43,709 nucleotides of DNA. Source: an uncultured Nostoc sp. (lineage in GTDB: Bacteria; Cyanobacteriota; Cyanobacteriia; Cyanobacteriales; Nostocaceae). The translations under genes and the position numbers were made by a program. The notes below the pieces were generated by a model, which was given only the letters and a program-made list of their open reading frames with translations, ran no database searches and was not told where the DNA came from. Of this stretch, positions 8,573-17,097 are shown piece by piece (the first letter of the stretch is position 1; every line of letters starts with the position of its first letter). Location: contig NZ_CALMFY010000092.1 in the NCBI RefSeq assembly GCF_937863485.1, positions 1-43,709 on the forward strand. The letters run 5' to 3'.

Positions 8573-9436
8573 TTAAGACCGCACTAATGGTCGAATATTA
8601 GCTTTATAACTAGCATTATTCAAGCCATAATTTCCATTACTGGGTTGAGAGTTAATTGCACTTCTGAGGGCATCAATGCGATCGCTGGTTCCGGGGTGCG
8701 TACTCAAAAATGTTGGAGCAGAACCACCTTTTTTCAGCAGCTTTTGCATAAAGGAAACCATTGCAGACTGGGCGTAACCAGTTCGTGTCAAAGTTCGTAG
8801 TCCTCTTTGATCGGCCTCAAATTCATTTTTACGACTGCGTGGCAAGTCTCGTGCTAACTGGACACCAATTTGCACTGCCGTATTCCGGTCTAAGCCAGCA
8901 GCTGTTAATAGGCCACCTTCAAGCGCTTTTTGCTGCATCTGTTTGACTACGTGTTTGCCACCAATGTGACCAATTTCATGGGCGAGTACACTTGCTAGTT
9001 GCGCTTCATTGTCTGCGGTTTTCAGCAAACCCGTGTGGACATAGACATAGCCGCCTAAGGTAGCAAAAGCATTAATACTGTCATCTTGAACTACTTGGAA
9101 GGTATAGGGGAGATCGGGGCGATCGCTATTAGCTGCTAAACGCCGACCAACTTGTTCCACATAACGATTAACTTCGGGATTGCGGTAAAGCCGGACTTGA
9201 CTACCGACTAATTCCTGATTAATCTGCTTACCAAGATCAACTTCTTGGTTAGGGGATATATTAGAAAGCTGAAATGCCTGAACTCCTTGAAGTAGAAGAG
9301 GCAGGAAGTCTAAAGTTCTTCCAGGCAAGGGTGTACTTAGGCACAGACTCAGAGCAACTACCACTGAAATTAAAGGATAAAACCAGCGACGCCGCCACAC
9401 ACGGGAATTTGCAACAAAACTTTTCCAGTTGAACAT
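8573..9436 (-). CDS. M48-family metalloprotease, exported
   Basis: A 287-residue protein with an N-terminal hydrophobic segment (about 17-35) that looks like a signal peptide or anchor. The zinc-protease motif HEIGH is at 153-157 and the downstream ligand motif NEFEAD at 204-209, where E205 would be the third zinc ligand. The C-terminal part FLSTHPGTSDRIDAL is typical of M48B/BepA-LoiP-like peptidases that act on misfolded envelope proteins. It lacks the TPR tail of BepA, so it is the short form. Location is probably periplasmic or in the thylakoid lumen. It is transcribed divergently from the DUF4330 gene. Confidence 0.9.
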   Translation of the reverse strand: MFNWKSFVANSRVWRRRWFYPLISVVVALSLCLSTPLPGRTLDFLPLLLQGVQAFQLSNISPNQEVDLGKQINQELVGSQVRLYRNPEVNRYVEQVGRRLAANSDRPDLPYTFQVVQDDSINAFATLGGYVYVHTGLLKTADNEAQLASVLAHEIGHIGGKHVVKQMQQKALEGGLLTAAGLDRNTAVQIGVQLARDLPRSRKNEFEADQRGLRTLTRTGYAQSAMVSFMQKLLKKGGSAPTFLSTHPGTSDRIDALRSAINSQPSNGNYGLNNASYKANIRPLVRS

Positions 9437-9825
9437 AATACACTCTGAAGATTATTTTGGGAGAACATAAAATGATGGGACAAATTATCAGACGGATTTA
9501 GAGTATTCTAAGTTGCATTCTTAACTCAAGACCAAAGGAGTTGTTATACAGGTAATGTTTAGGCAAAGCTACCGAATTGCGGGGGTTAACGATTCCCTCT
9601 AGAGATAGGCTTAAACACGAGATATTAATTTCTGGGTGTGTCAGTCTTAACGGGCAGTTTGAGAGTTAGCTGCCACCCTTGTGAACTTACGAACTTGTGA
9701 TAAACTGTCGCATAACCATAATCCCCAGCCGCTTTGAGTTATTACCAAATAGGGAAAATTGCCGTTACCATCGAAAGCCTTCTTGCTCCAATCAATTACT
9801 TCGCTATTACTTCGGAAAAGTTTTT
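9437..9825. other. Divergent intergenic region
   Basis: About 390 bp between the divergent M48 and DUF4330 genes. I see no gene, strong hairpin or recognisable operator; promoters for both genes should lie here. Confidence 0.4.
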
Positions 9826-10359
9826 ATGGCTATTTTAGATTCAAAAGGTCGCTTGTTTGGCAAAATCAATCTTCTAGATTTAGGTGCTGCGCTGGTAATT
9901 TTGCTAGTTATATTTGGCATCTTTATCTTCCCTGGTACTTCTGGTTATGTTGCCCAAGTTGGTGCGAAAACAGTACCCATAGAAGTAGATTTAGTAGTCC
10001 GTGGGTTGAATGTCCGTGACCCTGAGCAATTATTCAATAACGGATTAAAAAAAGGTGGAAAAACTAATGTGATTATCCGCAATCAACCCCACGGAGAGAT
10101 TGAGATTAAATCCGTTCAACAGCTACCTAGAACAATCAATATTCCCCAACCTGATGGTACTGTTAAAGAATTGCCAGATCCGAAGACCAATAATTTTAGT
10201 ACAGATTTAATTTTGACTTTAGATGGCAAAGCCCAACTCACTGAAAATGGGCCAGTTCTGGGTAACAGTAAAGTGAAAATTGGTATGCCATTTGAGTTGG
10301 AAGGCTTTAACTACAACTTCAATGCAACTGTTATTGATCTCAGATTGAAAGACAAATAG
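9826..10359 (+). CDS. DUF4330 membrane-anchored protein
   Basis: A 177-residue protein from the ATG at 9826, which begins MAILDSKGRLFGKINLLDLG, the usual start of DUF4330 proteins; the open frame upstream to 9697 lacks family features. One membrane helix follows (LGAALVILLVIFGIFIFP, about 19-36), then a soluble domain with VPIEVDLVVRGLNVRDPEQLF. The family is conserved in cyanobacteria and its function is unknown to me. Topology suggests a short cytoplasmic N-terminus with the domain on the periplasmic or lumenal side. It converges on the metal-binding protein gene with a shared hairpin between them. Confidence 0.85.
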   Translation: MAILDSKGRLFGKINLLDLGAALVILLVIFGIFIFPGTSGYVAQVGAKTVPIEVDLVVRGLNVRDPEQLFNNGLKKGGKTNVIIRNQPHGEIEIKSVQQLPRTINIPQPDGTVKELPDPKTNNFSTDLILTLDGKAQLTENGPVLGNSKVKIGMPFELEGFNYNFNATVIDLRLKDK

Positions 10360-10388
10360 CATTCCCATTTTGGTCTTCATAAAATAAG

Positions 10389-10433
10389 CTGATAAACCGA
10401 ATATTCTCTAATCTAAAAAACTCGGTTTATCAG
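10389..10433. terminator. Probable bidirectional terminator
   Basis: CTGATAAACCGA at 10389-10400 pairs perfectly with 10422-10433 across a 21-base loop, 29 bp after the DUF4330 stop and 21 bp before the end of the converging gene. T/A-rich flanks are present but there is no long T-run. Confidence 0.55.
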
Positions 10434-10454
10434 ATTACTCAATTGAGGTTATAA

Positions 10455-11447
10455 CTACTGAGCAGCTTTGGCTTGAAACATTAAATACGTCCCTTCTAAC
10501 CCTTCTACAATTGTGCGTGTATTGGCAATCATCATTTTCTGATAAGTGTCTGCCTCACTTCCTGGTTCACCAAGTCCCTGAGCATACAACTTCCTGTCAG
10601 AAATTTTTACTTGAGCAACTCTTGCTACAGATTGAAGTAAATTAGGGTTAATTGCCGTCTCAGCAAAAATTGTTGACACTTTCGCCTGTTTAATATTTGT
10701 AACCAAATTTTTCACTCTTGCAGCTGTTAGGTTTTTGTCAGTACTAATACCTTGTAATCCCCCTACTAATGAAATACCGTATGCTTTGGTGTAATAACTC
10801 AGCGCATCAGAGGTTGTAACTAACGTACGTTCTTTAGTAGGAATACTCGCAATTCTTGACTTAATCCAGCTATCTAGTTGAGTGAGTTCATTTGTGATTT
10901 TTCTGGTATTGCTGGTATAAGTCGCGGCATCACTAGATTCTAATTTTCCCAGGTTGCTATTAATTACCTGCACCATCCTGATCGCATTCTTAGTATTGTG
11001 CCAAAGATAAGGATCGTTTACTTTCTTATCGCCTCGCTGAAATTTTTGTGGCTTAGGCACCGCAAGTTGACCGACGGCTATTTTCGGTGCAGAGTTTTTA
11101 GTTGCTTTAATTAATTTGATCAGATTTGGTTCTAAATTATAGCCACTATAGAGAATAAGATTAGCTTGCTCAATGGCTTTACGATCCTCCGGTTTTGGTT
11201 TATAAAATTGGGGGTTGGCAGTAGGAGAAATCAAGCAGGTAAGGTTAACAGTATTTCCGGCAACCTGTCTGGTTAAGTCGCATAGTACACTTGTAGTTGC
11301 TACGACTTGGGGAAGATTCTCATTTACCTGCGTGGTAGTTTGAGTAAATGTAGTTCTTACAGTTTGATTTCCGCACCCAACAAATCCAATCGTCAAAGCA
11401 ACAAGAATAGCTCGTAAGGAATTATTTGATGGTGGTTTTTTTGACAT
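10455..11447 (-). CDS. ZnuA/MntC-like substrate-binding lipoprotein lacking metal ligands
   Basis: A 330-residue binding protein of the cluster A-I (zinc/manganese) type. The signal peptide ends in the lipobox GFVGC with C25 as lipid anchor, so it should sit on the outer face of the plasma membrane. Fold landmarks are all present: VVATTSVLCDLTRQVAG, KPKPEDRKAIEQANLILYSG, LVTTSDALSYYTKAYG, TIFAETAINPN and LGEPGSEADTYQKMM. The four metal-ligand positions of this family appear changed: NPQFY at 79-82 has Q80 for His, NDPYLWH has Y147 for His, TTSDA has S213 for His or Glu, and LYAQGLG has Q290 for Asp. No permease or ATPase gene adjoins it. A Fur/Zur-like box lies just upstream. It may bind another ligand or act as a sensor or decoy; this is inference. 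Confidence 0.85.
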   Translation of the reverse strand: MSKKPPSNNSLRAILVALTIGFVGCGNQTVRTTFTQTTTQVNENLPQVVATTSVLCDLTRQVAGNTVNLTCLISPTANPQFYKPKPEDRKAIEQANLILYSGYNLEPNLIKLIKATKNSAPKIAVGQLAVPKPQKFQRGDKKVNDPYLWHNTKNAIRMVQVINSNLGKLESSDAATYTSNTRKITNELTQLDSWIKSRIASIPTKERTLVTTSDALSYYTKAYGISLVGGLQGISTDKNLTAARVKNLVTNIKQAKVSTIFAETAINPNLLQSVARVAQVKISDRKLYAQGLGEPGSEADTYQKMMIANTRTIVEGLEGTYLMFQAKAAQ

Positions 11448-11476
11448 CCTAAACTCCTACTGGATGTATAAAAAAA

Positions 11477-11491
11477 AGATAATCATTATTA
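11477..11491. promoter_or_regulatory. Fur-family (Zur/Fur) operator-like box
   Basis: AGATAATCATTATTA lies 30 bp upstream of the start of the ZnuA/MntC-like gene. It agrees with the cyanobacterial Zur/Fur palindrome TGATAATnATTATCA at 12 of 14 defined positions. Metal-dependent repression of this gene is therefore likely. Confidence 0.65.
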
Positions 11492-11991
11492 TTAAAAAAG
11501 TCAGAATTTTGAATTCTGAATTCAGCTTAGGTAATTAGCGAACAGTCAGAGCTATGGCTTTTAGCGATCGCTGTGCTAACACCAAAGGCGAACTGAACCT
11601 TTGAAGAGAATGGGGAAAAAAGAATCGGCAATTTTTGGTAAGTGAACTACAAATGAGGTTTTTGCAGGCAAAAACTTCGCTTCACGCGACAGGCTGCAAA
11701 ACTGCTAGGGATAAAAGCACAATCAGCAAAGCGATGCTAGGGTGTCTTTGGTAAGAAGTGTAGTGCAGTTCTCTCACCATCTGCTGAAGCAGCTATACCA
11801 TTGTGCTTATGTGCCGCCAAAGTCGCAAATTGACTAGAATTATCCGCTTGAGGAGAGGAACATAGTGATGATGAGGCCTATTGATCATACGGGTTGATTT
11901 CGCAAACCGAGTCGTGAATCTAAGGCAATTGTAACTGCGGTTTTGTCAGGTGTGGGCATATGCTTGTTACAAATATTGGTGAAGATAAACA
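11492..11991. other. Intergenic region, nothing recognised
   Basis: About 500 bp without a convincing gene on either strand. One HIP1 site is at about 11563. A hydrophobic stretch (IALLIVLLSLAVLQPV) reads on the minus strand near 11685-11750 but has no surrounding frame, so I do not call it. Confidence 0.4.
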
Positions 11992-12327
11992 ATGGTAATT
12001 TTAGTTATCCTCGTTAACACCCTGATTTCACTGATACTATTCTATGTGGCTTGGCGGGTGTGGCAACTCAAGCAGCAGTTAGCATACATAGCAGATAGGT
12101 TAACCGTCTATGAAAGTTGTACCCATGCAGCACTGAATAAAGCACCCGAAAATATTTATCTTAGCCAGGAGAATATTTACAACTTACGGCAGAAAAATCA
12201 AGCACTACAAATGCAAATTCAACAAGTGCGGCAAATTATCAGTCTACTTTTGCTAGGACAGCAAATCTGGCAGCGTTATTTTCGTAGGCTAGAGTTACCG
12301 CCTGGGAAAAAAACAGTCGCAAAATGA
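11992..12327 (+). CDS. Small membrane protein with coiled coil
   Basis: A 111-residue protein with one N-terminal membrane helix (VILVILVNTLISLILFYVAW, residues 2-21), then a helical coiled-coil segment (about 65-85) and a basic tail ending GKKTVAK. I do not recognise a named family. The helix-then-coil layout resembles that of the two downstream genes (YtxH and DUF948 types), and the three lie in the same direction, which hints at a shared envelope role. 245 bp separate it from the next gene, so they need not be one transcript. The ATG start directly precedes the helix, as expected for a membrane anchor. Confidence 0.7.
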   Translation: MVILVILVNTLISLILFYVAWRVWQLKQQLAYIADRLTVYESCTHAALNKAPENIYLSQENIYNLRQKNQALQMQIQQVRQIISLLLLGQQIWQRYFRRLELPPGKKTVAK

Positions 12328-12572
12328 GTTATGTCAAGTTCGGATGAACATTTATAATTAGGGCTGACACGGGGATGCGGTGACACAATGAGGTGAGGAT
12401 ACGGTGAGACGGTGATACTAGGAGTTTTGAATTATAAGTAATTAACAGTTTCGATATTAAAGCAACATTTTTGGCTGATATTTTGTCACGATAGATTAAC
12501 TGGATAAAATCGTTTAAGTCTTGCAAGGGTAGAAAACCCACCTAAAATGGGTGTAAGGAGAGCAATAACAAG

Positions 12573-12923
12573 ATGTCTAATAACCGTTCTGGAGTATTTA
12601 TTGGCGGTTTGATGCTGGGAGCTACCATCGGTGCTTTGACCGGTTTGCTCGTAGCTCCACGCACAGGGCGCGAAACACGTAAAATTTTGAAGAAATCTGC
12701 CAATGCTATCCCAGAATTGGCAGAAGATTTATCAACGAGTGTGCAAATCCAGGCAGATCGTCTCTCTGCAAGCGCACTGCGAAACTGGGATGAGACTTTA
12801 GATAGATTACGGGAAGCGATCGCAGCAGGTGTAGATGCCAGTCAGCAAGAAAGCCAAGTCTTAAAGCGGCAAACATCTGTTGAAGACTCAGATTCTCTTG
12901 CCCAGCAATTAGAAGGCTCATAA
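12573..12923 (+). CDS. YtxH-domain protein
   Basis: A 116-residue protein that starts MSNNRSGVFIGGLMLGATIG followed by ALTGLLVAPRTGRETR, the glycine-rich membrane helix plus LxxPxxGxExR signature of YtxH-like proteins. The remainder is an amphipathic, probably coiled helix. A good Shine-Dalgarno AAGGAG (12555-12560) supports the start. It ends 11 nt before the DUF948 gene, so the two are almost certainly co-transcribed. YtxH proteins are small envelope proteins, often stress-linked, without a defined reaction. The sequence gives no further clue to the role in this organism. Confidence 0.85.
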   Translation: MSNNRSGVFIGGLMLGATIGALTGLLVAPRTGRETRKILKKSANAIPELAEDLSTSVQIQADRLSASALRNWDETLDRLREAIAAGVDASQQESQVLKRQTSVEDSDSLAQQLEGS

Positions 12924-12934
12924 ATAACATAACC

Positions 12935-13474
12935 GTGATTGACCCCCTGTTTTGGTTGGGACTTTCCTTACTCTTAGTCGCCACAAGTTTGACTGCGGTT
13001 TTAGTGGTGGCAATACCGGCTTTCCAGGAGTTAGCACGCGCTGCTCGCAGTGCAGAAAAGCTATTTGATACACTTTCACGGGATTTACCACCCACTCTAG
13101 AAGCTATCCGCGTGACTGGTTTGGAGATCACTGACTTAACTGATGATGTCGGTGAAGGTGTAAAAAGTGCCAGTCAAGTCATGAAACAAGTTGATCAAAG
13201 CCTTGATAGTGCAAGAATTCAGGCTCAAAATCTGCAAGTAAGTACACGCAGCATCTTTGTTGGCGCGAAAGCTGCTTGGAGAAACTTCACACGCCAAAAA
13301 CCCGCGAGGCGAACAGGCGATCGCATCCCAAGCAATGAACAACCACCACTCACGTTGCGAGAACGAGAAGTGCTCAGGCAAGAAAATCGCCGACTAAAAA
13401 CAGAAGTATACCGCGCTAATGACGGTTACAACGACGCTGCTAGCTGGGAAACTAATTTTGATGATGAAGATTGA
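12935..13474 (+). CDS. DUF948-type membrane protein
   Basis: A 179-residue protein beginning with GTG (12935), 11 nt after the YtxH gene. An N-terminal membrane helix (FWLGLSLLLVATSLTAVLVV) is followed by a long helical region with the pattern LARAARSAEKLFDTLSRDLP and TDLTDDVGEGVKSASQVMKQ, characteristic of DUF948 proteins, which resemble methyl-accepting-type coiled coils without a signalling tip. The C-terminal 55 residues are charged and probably disordered. It likely pairs with the YtxH protein at the membrane. Function is unknown. Confidence 0.85.
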   Translation: MIDPLFWLGLSLLLVATSLTAVLVVAIPAFQELARAARSAEKLFDTLSRDLPPTLEAIRVTGLEITDLTDDVGEGVKSASQVMKQVDQSLDSARIQAQNLQVSTRSIFVGAKAAWRNFTRQKPARRTGDRIPSNEQPPLTLREREVLRQENRRLKTEVYRANDGYNDAASWETNFDDED

Positions 13475-13833
13475 CCAAAAAAAGGCTGTGCATCTTTATA
13501 CAGAATTGGTATTAGTCAATTTTGAGTTGTTAAAAACTTTGACGATAATGATAATCAAAAAGAGGGAGCGTCGCTTGCCTCCTACCTTTCTCCCCAGCCA
13601 CAATTATGATTTTTATTAAGAATATTTTGAGTATTTTAACTGATTGACAAAATGCACTTTACTTTAAATTCTCCCGAATGCCACTCCTCAATCCCTAATA
13701 CCTAAAAACGCTTTGCTTTGATCCCTTAGATTAGAGTAAAGTAAACAAGTGTAAAGAAGTATCACTTTTCCAGTACTCTTTTAAAACAACTTGTTTACTT
13801 CTACCGTTGATATTTATTTGTATAAAAACGTCC
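13475..13833. other. Intergenic region ahead of the TPM gene
   Basis: No gene. A partial Fur-box-like run GATAATGATAATCAAAA lies at 13544-13560 and matches only the first 14 bases of the Fur consensus. A strong inverted repeat close to the next gene is listed separately. Confidence 0.4.
13739..13800. promoter_or_regulatory. 12-bp inverted repeat upstream of TPM gene
   Basis: AAGTAAACAAGT at 13739-13750 pairs perfectly with ACTTGTTTACTT at 13789-13800, across 38 bases. The second arm ends 33 bp before the ATG at 13834. It may be an operator pair or a 5'-leader hairpin; neither is proven. Confidence 0.5.
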
Positions 13834-14643
13834 ATGCAATCTTGTTTTTGGCGACGAATTCTGGTATCTATCGCAGTATTTTTCTTGGCTGGGACAATTT
13901 GGGTCATGCACTCTCCCCCAGCACTGGCTTATGACAATCCTGACTTACTCCCTAATACCTTTACCCCAGTTGTAGACTTAGCAAAATCTCTTCCTGTGCT
14001 GCAAGAAGAAAAGCTTGTCAAAGATTTAGAGCAGTTTGAAACCGATACGGGTTGGAAATTGCGAGTATTGACCCAGTATGACCGCACCCCAGGTCGGGCA
14101 GTCATAAAATATTGGGGTTTGGATGATAAAAGCATTCTACTAGTTGCCGATTCTCGTGGCGGTAACATCCTCAGTTTTAGCGTCGGCGATGCTGTTTATG
14201 AACTTTTACCCCGGACTTTCTGGATAGAACTACAAACCCGCTTTGGTAATTTGTACTTTGTCCGCGAACAAGGCGAAGACCAAGCTATTCTGCAAGCCTT
14301 AGAATCGGTTAAAGGCTGTTTACTCAAGGGTGGTTGCAATGTTGTCCCCGGACTGCCACGAGAGCAATGGATTCTCACCTTGATTACCTCAGTTATTGGT
14401 GGGGTGATTTGTGGATTTGCAGCTCAACCCCGCGAGAAAGGACAAGTTTTCGCTTGGCAATGGGCTTTAATTTTCTCACCTTTGTGGGGAATCTTATTTA
14501 TTGCCTTTGGTATTGGGCCAGTGGTGACACGCACAAGCGACTGGTTACCTCTAGTTCGCAATATCTCTGGGTTTCTTATTGGCGTCTTGGTTGCCTACTT
14601 ATCTCCTATTTTCAGTCGGTCTTCTTCTAGTAATGAGTTATGA
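13834..14643 (+). CDS. TPM-domain protein, Psb32-like
   Basis: A 269-residue protein from the ATG at 13834; an upstream TTG at 13807 is in frame but would put a polar leader before the signal peptide. The signal peptide (RRILVSIAVFFLAGTIWVMH, ending PPALA|YD near residue 33) is followed by a TPM domain (LLPNTFTPVVDLAKSLPVLQ, VKDLEQFETDTGWKLRVLTQ, KSILLVADSRGGNILSFSVG). Two C-terminal membrane helices are at about 182-200 and 210-235, with a possible third at the end. The plant homologue TLP18.3 and cyanobacterial Psb32 assist photosystem II repair, so a thylakoid-lumen location is expected. The role is taken from the family. Confidence 0.85.
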   Translation: MQSCFWRRILVSIAVFFLAGTIWVMHSPPALAYDNPDLLPNTFTPVVDLAKSLPVLQEEKLVKDLEQFETDTGWKLRVLTQYDRTPGRAVIKYWGLDDKSILLVADSRGGNILSFSVGDAVYELLPRTFWIELQTRFGNLYFVREQGEDQAILQALESVKGCLLKGGCNVVPGLPREQWILTLITSVIGGVICGFAAQPREKGQVFAWQWALIFSPLWGILFIAFGIGPVVTRTSDWLPLVRNISGFLIGVLVAYLSPIFSRSSSSNEL

Positions 14644-14649
14644 GTGCTG

Positions 14650-14697
14650 AGTTAGAGTTATAAGTTTTTAATTAACTTATAACTCCTAACTCCTAAC
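14650..14697. repeat. Heptanucleotide-type inverted repeat
   Basis: GAGTTAGAGTTATAAGTT on the left is nearly complementary to AACTTATAACTCCTAACTC on the right. It is built of GAGTTAT/CTAACTC units like other intergenic repeats here (34447-34510, 35553-35627) and may act as a terminator for the TPM gene. Confidence 0.5.
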
Positions 14698-14746
14698 TCT
14701 CTGAAGCTGATAAGCTGAAAGCTAATATTTGAGAAGCTCAACAAAA

Positions 14747-15376
14747 ATGGAATGGCACGTAACTGATGCTCAAAGTTTAGCAATCATTGATAGTGAAATT
14801 GAAAATCATGTTTTTTCACCAGCAGAGTATGAGATTGTGCGTCGGGTAATATACTCTACAGCTGACTTTGAGTATAAGTCTTTGATTCGTTTCTCTGAGC
14901 GTGCCTTGCAAGCTGGAGCAGCAGCACTAGCGGCGCGCACCACGATTGTGGTAGATGTGCCAATGGTACAAGTAGGTATTGCCTACGAGATTCAAAACAC
15001 CTTTGCCAATCCGGTGTATTGCAGTATGGAAGCTCTGACACGTCCTCAAAAAGAAAAAACTCGGGCAGCATGGGGAATAGAAACCTTAGCAAAGCGTTAT
15101 CCAGAAGGCATTTTTGTGGTGGGTCAAGCACAAACAGCACTAACAGCACTAGTGGATTTAATTGAAGCTGAGGAAATTAGACCTGCTTTGATAATTGCGA
15201 CTCCAGTGGGATTTGTAAATGTTAATGAAGCAAAGGAGCGCTTACAAGACTCTCTAGTGCCTCACATTACAATTGATAGTCGCAAAGGTAATGCAGTTGT
15301 AGCAGCTGCGATCGTTGATGGATTGGTAGACTTGGCTTGGCAAGCCTATGGACAAGATGGAAATCGGGGGAGTTAG
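14747..15376 (+). CDS. cobH: Precorrin-8X methylmutase
   Basis: A 209-residue protein from the ATG at 14747 (MEWHVTDAQSLAIIDSEI); a TTG six codons upstream is less likely. It contains the CobH/CbiC blocks FSPAEYEIVRRVIYSTADFE, RTTIVVDVPMVQVGI, EALTRPQKEKTRAAWGIETL, IFVVGQAQTALTALVDLIE, PALIIATPVGFVNVNEAKE and a final SRKGNAVVAAAIVDGLVDLA. The enzyme moves a methyl group from C-11 to C-12 of the corrin ring during cobalamin synthesis. One point is odd: the catalytic histidine of Pseudomonas CobH (His43, in an RVIH motif) corresponds here to Tyr36 (RVIY). The rest of the core is intact, so activity is still expected if this change is general in cyanobacteria. The gene stands alone, 103 bp after the TPM gene. 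Confidence 0.93.
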   Translation: MEWHVTDAQSLAIIDSEIENHVFSPAEYEIVRRVIYSTADFEYKSLIRFSERALQAGAAALAARTTIVVDVPMVQVGIAYEIQNTFANPVYCSMEALTRPQKEKTRAAWGIETLAKRYPEGIFVVGQAQTALTALVDLIEAEEIRPALIIATPVGFVNVNEAKERLQDSLVPHITIDSRKGNAVVAAAIVDGLVDLAWQAYGQDGNRGS

Positions 15377-15476
15377 GAAAGTCGGTTCTATCGTTCCCTT
15401 TATGCCAAATAGTATTTAAAACTACTAAATAACCTGATATTTATGTTAAGTAGTGCCGATAAAGGAGCCTTTTCCT

Positions 15477-16889
15477 GTGGTATTTCAACGTTTTGGTTTA
15501 ATCGCATTTCTTGCAATTCCCGTGGTATTAAGTCTTTTGGGTGGGAAAGAAACGATAAAAGTATCTTTAGTTGAAAACGCCCGTCAGGTATCCACTAACA
15601 AGGAAATCATCCTACCCAACCACAAATTAATCAGCATTAAGGCGACTCCGAAAACATATTATGTTAGTGGTAAAGGAAACGACACAAATAGTGGACTCTC
15701 TACTACATCTGCCTTTAGGACAATTCAAAAGGCAGCAGACATAACTAACCCTGGCGATACAGTATTGATTATGAACGGAGTATATACAAATTTAGCTAAA
15801 GCTCCGAGTGTAGTAAGTATTAAACGTTCTGGAACCGCAAAAGCATGGATTAAGTATAAAGCATATCCTGGTCATTTCCCAAAAATTAAACACAATACAT
15901 GGAACGGTATCCTGATTTCAAGTACAGCTTCATATATCGAGATCAACAGGTTGGAGGTCATAGGAAACAATGCCAATATAACCCTTGCTTATGCATTAAG
16001 TCAAAAGACTAACAGATCAAATCCGCTTACAAACGGAAACTGCATAAGCATGGACGGACGAGCCAATGGTCATGTTCATCATATCCGTATTCTAAACAAC
16101 AAAGTGCATGACTGTGGAGGAGGAGGTATCGGAGCATTGCAGTCTGATTATGTGAAGGTGGATAATAACACTGTGTTCAATAATGGCTGGTATAGTGTTT
16201 ATGGTTGCAGTGGCATTTCGATGGGAAGCAATTGGAATTCTGACACCAACCGGGGATACAAGATGTTCGTGACCAATAACAAGGTATATAACAATCGCAT
16301 GTACATCCCTTGGATTGCGGTGGGAAAGATCACAGATGGTAATGGCATTATTATCGATACTTCCAGAAATGAGCAGAACCCAAATTTGGATGCATATGTA
16401 GGACGGACTTTAATTCAAAACAATTTGACATTTAATAATGGTGGTTCAGGGATTCATACATTTTTAAGTGAGCATGTTGATATCGTCAATAACACAGCTG
16501 TTTTAAATAATCAGAGTCCAGAAATTAAAGATGGGCAAATATTTGGCAATGTGTCATCTGATGTCAAAATTTTAAGGAACATTCTCTATGCTTATCCTGG
16601 CAAGAATATTAACGGTAACAATAAAAATAAAAAAGTGATTTATGATTATAATATCTACATTAATAGTTCTAAAGTAAATGTTAAGGGACCTCACGATATT
16701 GTTGCAGACTCCGAGTTTTTAAGGAAGCATCCCACTCTAAAAAAAATATCTAGCAATTGGAAATCGCGGCTAGCTAAACAAAATCCGCCTCGGCGGACTT
16801 ATGTAGAGCCTAAGTCGGGAGGTTTTGTTTGTGGGTCAATGACCTATCGTTTGAAAGGGAAACTCATCAAAATAGGATGCTCCCGTTAG
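15477..16889 (+). CDS. Exported right-handed beta-helix repeat protein
   Basis: About 470 residues from GTG 15477, chosen because AAAGGAG at 15461-15467 lies nine bases ahead; GTG 15453 is an alternative in frame. An N-terminal hydrophobic stretch (RFGLIAFLAIPVVLSLLGG) should act as signal peptide. TYYVSGKGNDTNSGLSTTSA followed by FRTIQKAA and GDTVLIMNGVY is the DUF1565-type entry of parallel beta-helix proteins. Many NN-K/TVFNN coils follow (ILNNKVHDCGGGGIGAL, VDNNTVFNNGW, VTNNKVYNNRM, IQNNLTFNNGGSGIH, IVNNTAVLNN). Such proteins are often polysaccharide lyases, epimerases or surface proteins. I see no clear catalytic set, so the substrate is unknown. It is a single gene. Confidence 0.85.
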   Translation: MVFQRFGLIAFLAIPVVLSLLGGKETIKVSLVENARQVSTNKEIILPNHKLISIKATPKTYYVSGKGNDTNSGLSTTSAFRTIQKAADITNPGDTVLIMNGVYTNLAKAPSVVSIKRSGTAKAWIKYKAYPGHFPKIKHNTWNGILISSTASYIEINRLEVIGNNANITLAYALSQKTNRSNPLTNGNCISMDGRANGHVHHIRILNNKVHDCGGGGIGALQSDYVKVDNNTVFNNGWYSVYGCSGISMGSNWNSDTNRGYKMFVTNNKVYNNRMYIPWIAVGKITDGNGIIIDTSRNEQNPNLDAYVGRTLIQNNLTFNNGGSGIHTFLSEHVDIVNNTAVLNNQSPEIKDGQIFGNVSSDVKILRNILYAYPGKNINGNNKNKKVIYDYNIYINSSKVNVKGPHDIVADSEFLRKHPTLKKISSNWKSRLAKQNPPRRTYVEPKSGGFVCGSMTYRLKGKLIKIGCSR

Positions 16890-17097
16890 CAAGAAGGCAA
16901 AAGGCACAGGGTAGGAGATGATTTATGCTGAATCCAAATGCCCGAACCTCATGGACGACTATCGGGGAGTCTTGCGGTTGAGAGCAAACTACCAAAATCT
17001 CTGCAATAGGTGGCTCATAATTAGTGTCGGTCTGTCCTTTGCATGTGTCTGAAAGAGAAGCCTATAGTGATTACATCCTCCTACCTGCTTCACTTCT

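Noticed and set aside
13544..13560. Fur box GATAATGATAATCAAAA
   Set aside because: Only the left part matches the consensus and it lies about 270 bp from the next start, with no iron-related gene nearby.
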